From contig PBWH01000014.1 in NCBI GenBank assembly GCA_002727195.1, positions 160,397 through 224,396 of the forward strand: a stretch of 64,000 nt of DNA, given 5' to 3'. This document shows positions 61,709-64,000 of the stretch, one piece after another. Under the pieces are notes generated by a model. It did not search any database, was not told the origin of the DNA, and was given only the letters and a program-made list of their open reading frames with translations. Positions within the stretch are counted from its first letter, which is position 1, and every line of letters begins with the position of its first letter. Origin of the DNA: Gemmatimonadota bacterium. GTDB lineage: Bacteria; Latescibacterota; UBA2968. The position numbers and the translations under genes are program-made.

Positions 61709-62610
61709 GTCTTCAGCTGGACCCTATCCGCGATACCTTGATCGCGAGGGCAGAGACCCTCTGGCTGGAGGAAACTGGTGTGTTCAGGAATGGGGACGGG
61801 ACAGATCCATACCTCCCGAGCAGTCTTTTCATCGCCTACATCCTCTACAGCATCGACGGTCTCGATGCGGTCAGTATTGATCGCTCACGATGGACAGACT
61901 GGATCCGGGCACAGCAAAGCGAGAAGGACGGCTCTTACTGCTTCCCTCCTCCTTTGGGATCCAACATCCCGCGTAAGGGCATCGCACTGTGGAACGCGAA
62001 ACGGGTTCTCGGCATCTTGGGATCCGGTCTCGCTCACTTCACGGAGTATCAACGCGAAGCATCTGATGTCGCAGGGTTACACGATTGGTTCAGAGCATGG
62101 GCTTCCCTCGGTGATTCGCACCAGGAGGTGCTCGCGCTCGCCCCGATGCTGGCCAGTCATCCGGACGACCCCTGACGAGAGGCCTATTTCGATGAGTTGG
62201 TGTCGCAACAGCATCCCGCCCTCGGATATTGGCCCAAAGGTGACGCGCCCCCGAACATCCGCCGCACCTTAGCCTACACCCTCGTGCACCTCGGGATGAA
62301 TCGCATCCCACCGCAGCCGGATCGAATCATCGACACGATGCTCGATCTCCAGGACGAGTCGGGCCTCAGGCAAGGTAGCCGCGGGTTCTCGACGATGAAT
62401 GCTGTCTTCATATTGTTACGTCTTCCTGCCCTGATCTGTCAGAGGGAGAAGGAGACAGAGATGGCATTGAACCGGACCGCCGACGCAGTGATCGCTGACT
62501 ATCAAGAATTCGATACTCAGGACCGTTCGGACACACATCGCTATGCAGCTTCGGTCCAGACCCTTGCCCTGCTTTCACAGGCCCTCCTCGATGAAGAGAA
62601 GAATTCATGA
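61705..62610 (+). pseudogene. Alpha/alpha-toroid (prenyltransferase/squalene-oxidase-like) protein, one in-frame TGA
   Basis: GTG 61705 overlaps the peroxiredoxin stop. The product (302 codons) is all-helical with motifs of terpene-cyclase/prenyltransferase-type repeats: WTDWIRAQQSEKDGSYCFPP near residue 68, a paired HPALGYWPKGDAPPNIRRTL, and DTMLDLQDESGLRQGSRGFS near 212. The frame is broken only by TGA at 62173-62175 (HPDDP-stop-REAYFDELV), most simply a CGA-to-TGA change. A toroid barrel in this class often binds isoprenoids but may also be a glycosidase-like fold. The function is not assigned. Confidence 0.6.
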
Positions 62611-62713
62611 CTCGCTACCCTCCACCTTCGGGGCCTACTGGGTGCCGAACGCATCTTCCTTTGATCCTGAGCCCTGAGTTGATGTCTGTGTTCAGTAATG
62701 ACCACTACTCTTG

Positions 62714-62772
62714 TCTTTCTCTGCTTCCTCCGCGTCCTCTGCGGTTAAAGACTTTCGCTTTGGGTTTTTGAT
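62714..62772. repeat. Dispersed CTCTGCTTCCTCCGCGTCCTCTGCGG repeat
   Basis: The longest copy of the unit family: TCTTTCTCTGCTTCCTCCGC, GTCCTCTGCGGTTAAAG, then TTTGGGTTTTTGA. Read on the minus strand the unit is TTAACCGCAGAGGACGCGGAGG, a type reported from many unrelated environmental genomes. It abuts the start of the next gene. Confidence 0.75.
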
Positions 62773-63885
62773 TTGTCCCTCAACCAGAACCTGACCACCA
62801 TCAGCTGCCTGAACTGCCGCGACGTCGTCGAAGGCGAGCGCAGTCCCGACGCCTTGACTTGCCAATCGTGTGGTCACAGCTACCCGGTCTTCGAATGCAT
62901 CCCCCTCCTGGTCAAGGAGTCGAGGATCAACCTTGCCGCATCCTGGCGAGAGCTCGAGAAAGTGCTCGCTGACAATGGAGACCGCCTGGAAGAGGTCAAG
63001 GACGCGCTCGGCCGTCAGCCAGAGCGAGCCGAACTCCTGAACCGCGGGATCCAAGCCTACCAGTCGGACAACAGCTATCTGGCAGGGCTCCGCGATGCCA
63101 TCGGACGAGCGATTGCCAGGAAAGAAATCGCAGAACTGGAGGAAGAAGGTCGGCTCCCACGGCAATACACGTTCGGTGAGGGACTGGCGTTCTTCTACCG
63201 GGACTGGTGTCGATCGGAAGCCGCCGAAACCGAGATCAGCACGATCATCGACACCGTCAATCATCAGCTCGAGGCCTATGCGGACAATGTCGACTCGGTA
63301 CTCGTGCCGGGCGCAGGGGCGGGTAGATTCGCCTGTGAACTCGCACGGACGTTCGACCGCGTATATGCCTTCGACTACTAGATGCACATGGCGCAGATCT
63401 TCTACGACATCGCGCTGAAGGGCATCACGATCCACCGGGTTAACTTCCGCAGTAACGTGGTCCACACCGAAGACGTTGTCGTCTCCTTCTCTCTCTCGAT
63501 CCCCGACGGCGAGATTCGCTCGGCCCTGGACGCCGGAAAGCTCTCCTACTTCACGAGCAATGCCCTCGACACACCTATGCCCGGCAACTCCCTATCAGCA
63601 GTAGCCAGCATCTATTTCATCGACCTGGTGCCCATCAAGGAGCACATGCTCGAGGCACGGCGCGTCCTGAAGCCCGGTGGTCTGTTCATCAACTTCGGCC
63701 CGCTCCGCTACATGCGCGGCGACGTCGCCAACATGCTGTCCGGCGAAGAGATCCTTGACCTCTACAGCCAGTCTGGCTTTGACATCCTCGCCCACGACGT
63801 CGTACCCAACACACAGCTGGCGAGCTCCCAGGTCATCACGTCGGTGCACAGCAACAACTTCGTGTTCGTGGCTCGGAAGCGGTAG
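62773..63885 (+). pseudogene. Zinc-ribbon plus carnosine-N-methyltransferase-like protein, one in-frame TAG
   Basis: TTG 62773 begins MSLNQNLTTISCLNCRDVVE; two CxxC pairs (CLNC, CQSC) with GHSYPVFECIPLLV form a Trm112-like zinc ribbon. From about residue 150 the N2227/carnosine N-methyltransferase pattern follows: VLVPGAGAGRFACELA, then VYAFDY, TAG (63379-63381), MHMAQIFYDIALKG. The family has Ser next to this Tyr, so TCG became TAG. The frame continues intact to 63885 (PGNSLSAVASIYFIDLVPIK, VLKPGGLFINFGPLRYM). About 370 codons in all. Histidine-containing peptides are the known substrates of the family; here unproven. Confidence 0.75.
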
Positions 63886-63892
63886 AACGTCA

Positions 63893-63980
63893 CCGGGCAA
63901 AGCCCGGCGACGAGAGCACGCCGAAAATCCGTTCGTGGTGGGCAGAGCCCACCACTATCCTTCGCTGGCCTCTGGCCAGC
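63893..63980. repeat. Cluster of three short perfect palindromes
   Basis: CCGGGC-AAA-GCCCGG (63893-63907), GTGGTGGGC-AGA-GCCCACCAC (63935-63955) and GCTGGCC-TCT-GGCCAGC (63964-63980). All have 3-nt loops. The first may terminate the methyltransferase transcript. The grouping resembles palindromic (REP-like) repeat clusters. Confidence 0.85.
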
Positions 63981-64000
63981 CCATCCACTCTATAGCGTAC

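Noticed and set aside
62173-62175. Selenocysteine at the toroid-protein TGA
   Set aside because: No suitable hairpin lies within 40 nt downstream, and the position looks like Arg (CGA to TGA).
1-64000. TGA reassigned as Trp throughout the genome
   Set aside because: Most intact genes end at TGA, often in tight TGA-overlap couplings, and conserved Trp codons in intact genes are TGG.
1-64000. CRISPR arrays, tRNA or rRNA genes, prophage or IS transposases
   Set aside because: No regularly spaced repeats, cloverleaf-like sequences, rRNA blocks or transposase motifs were seen. The repeats present are short dispersed palindromes and tandem units.

Overview
The window is GC-rich bacterial DNA of the kind seen in uncultured environmental or host-associated phyla of the Poribacteria/Latescibacterota sort. 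I infer this from the gene repertoire, not from a marker gene. The indicators are two phytanoyl-CoA dioxygenases, a Gfo/Idh/MocA oxidoreductase, aldo/keto reductases, a large DUF6785-type membrane protein, a GWxTD-domain protein, PorV/PorQ-like and DUF5916-like barrel remnants, NHL and VCBS propellers, and EF-hand/dockerin-like C-termini. There is no rRNA, tRNA, CRISPR array, transposase or phage module that I can recognise.

Layout. 1-1.8 kb: end of an aldo/keto reductase, then a wrecked FAD oxidoreductase and a PQQ-protein fragment. 1.8-8.1 kb: heterodimeric ABC exporter, a 28-bp perfect palindrome, then a coupled MFS transporter and BNR sialidase. 8.1-11.5 kb: parvulin PPIase and a D-amino-acid-dehydrogenase-like FAD enzyme on the minus strand, then a DUF5916 pseudogene. 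11.6-19 kb: Na+/solute symporter with terminator, M20 amidohydrolase, bactofilin-like protein, Gfo/Idh/MocA enzyme, broken genes and a drug-type MFS. 19-26 kb: two aldo/keto reductases, PhyH, broken ABC-permease and sulfatase pieces, and the DUF6785 protein. 27-35.7 kb: GWxTD protein with a decayed second copy, twin NHL proteins, a flagellin-like miniprotein, amidase and TPR protein. 35.7-38.9 kb: partial nucleoside/BMP-type ABC importer and an MBL hydrolase. 39-45 kb: secreted cohesin/dockerin-like protein, small barrel protein, pseudo-phosphatase, EpmA-like enzyme and SDR. 45-48.6 kb: decay zone (ligase, methyltransferase and DUF402 remnants) and LysR. 48.8-53.7 kb: leuB, VOC protein, PhyH, VCBS protein and SGNH hydrolase. 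53.9-58.3 kb: Rho-antiterminator (Rof-like), broken and intact glycosidase-like genes, and a GNAT-type acyltransferase. 58.5-64 kb: SDR pseudogene, beta-helix protein, a peroxiredoxin whose peroxidatic Cys codon is TGA, a toroid-like protein broken by TGA, and a zinc-ribbon/carnosine-methyltransferase-like gene broken by TAG.

Two features dominate. First, about twenty genes carry only one or a few nonsense or frameshift lesions at otherwise conserved positions. This is either recent mass pseudogenisation (as in a host-restricted symbiont) or poor consensus quality. Second, the gaps are filled with several families of small dispersed palindromic or tandem-unit repeats. The most interesting single site is the peroxiredoxin at 61.2 kb. 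Its UGA sits exactly where Cys or Sec is expected and is followed 16 nt later by a perfect hairpin of bacterial-SECIS geometry. The same gene also seems to have an N-terminal frameshift, so the claim is open.

Metabolically the intact genes suggest a heterotroph taking up and trimming organic solutes, amino acids and glycans (sialidase, sulfatase remnant, beta-helix and clan-A glycosidase-like proteins, amidohydrolases, symporters).
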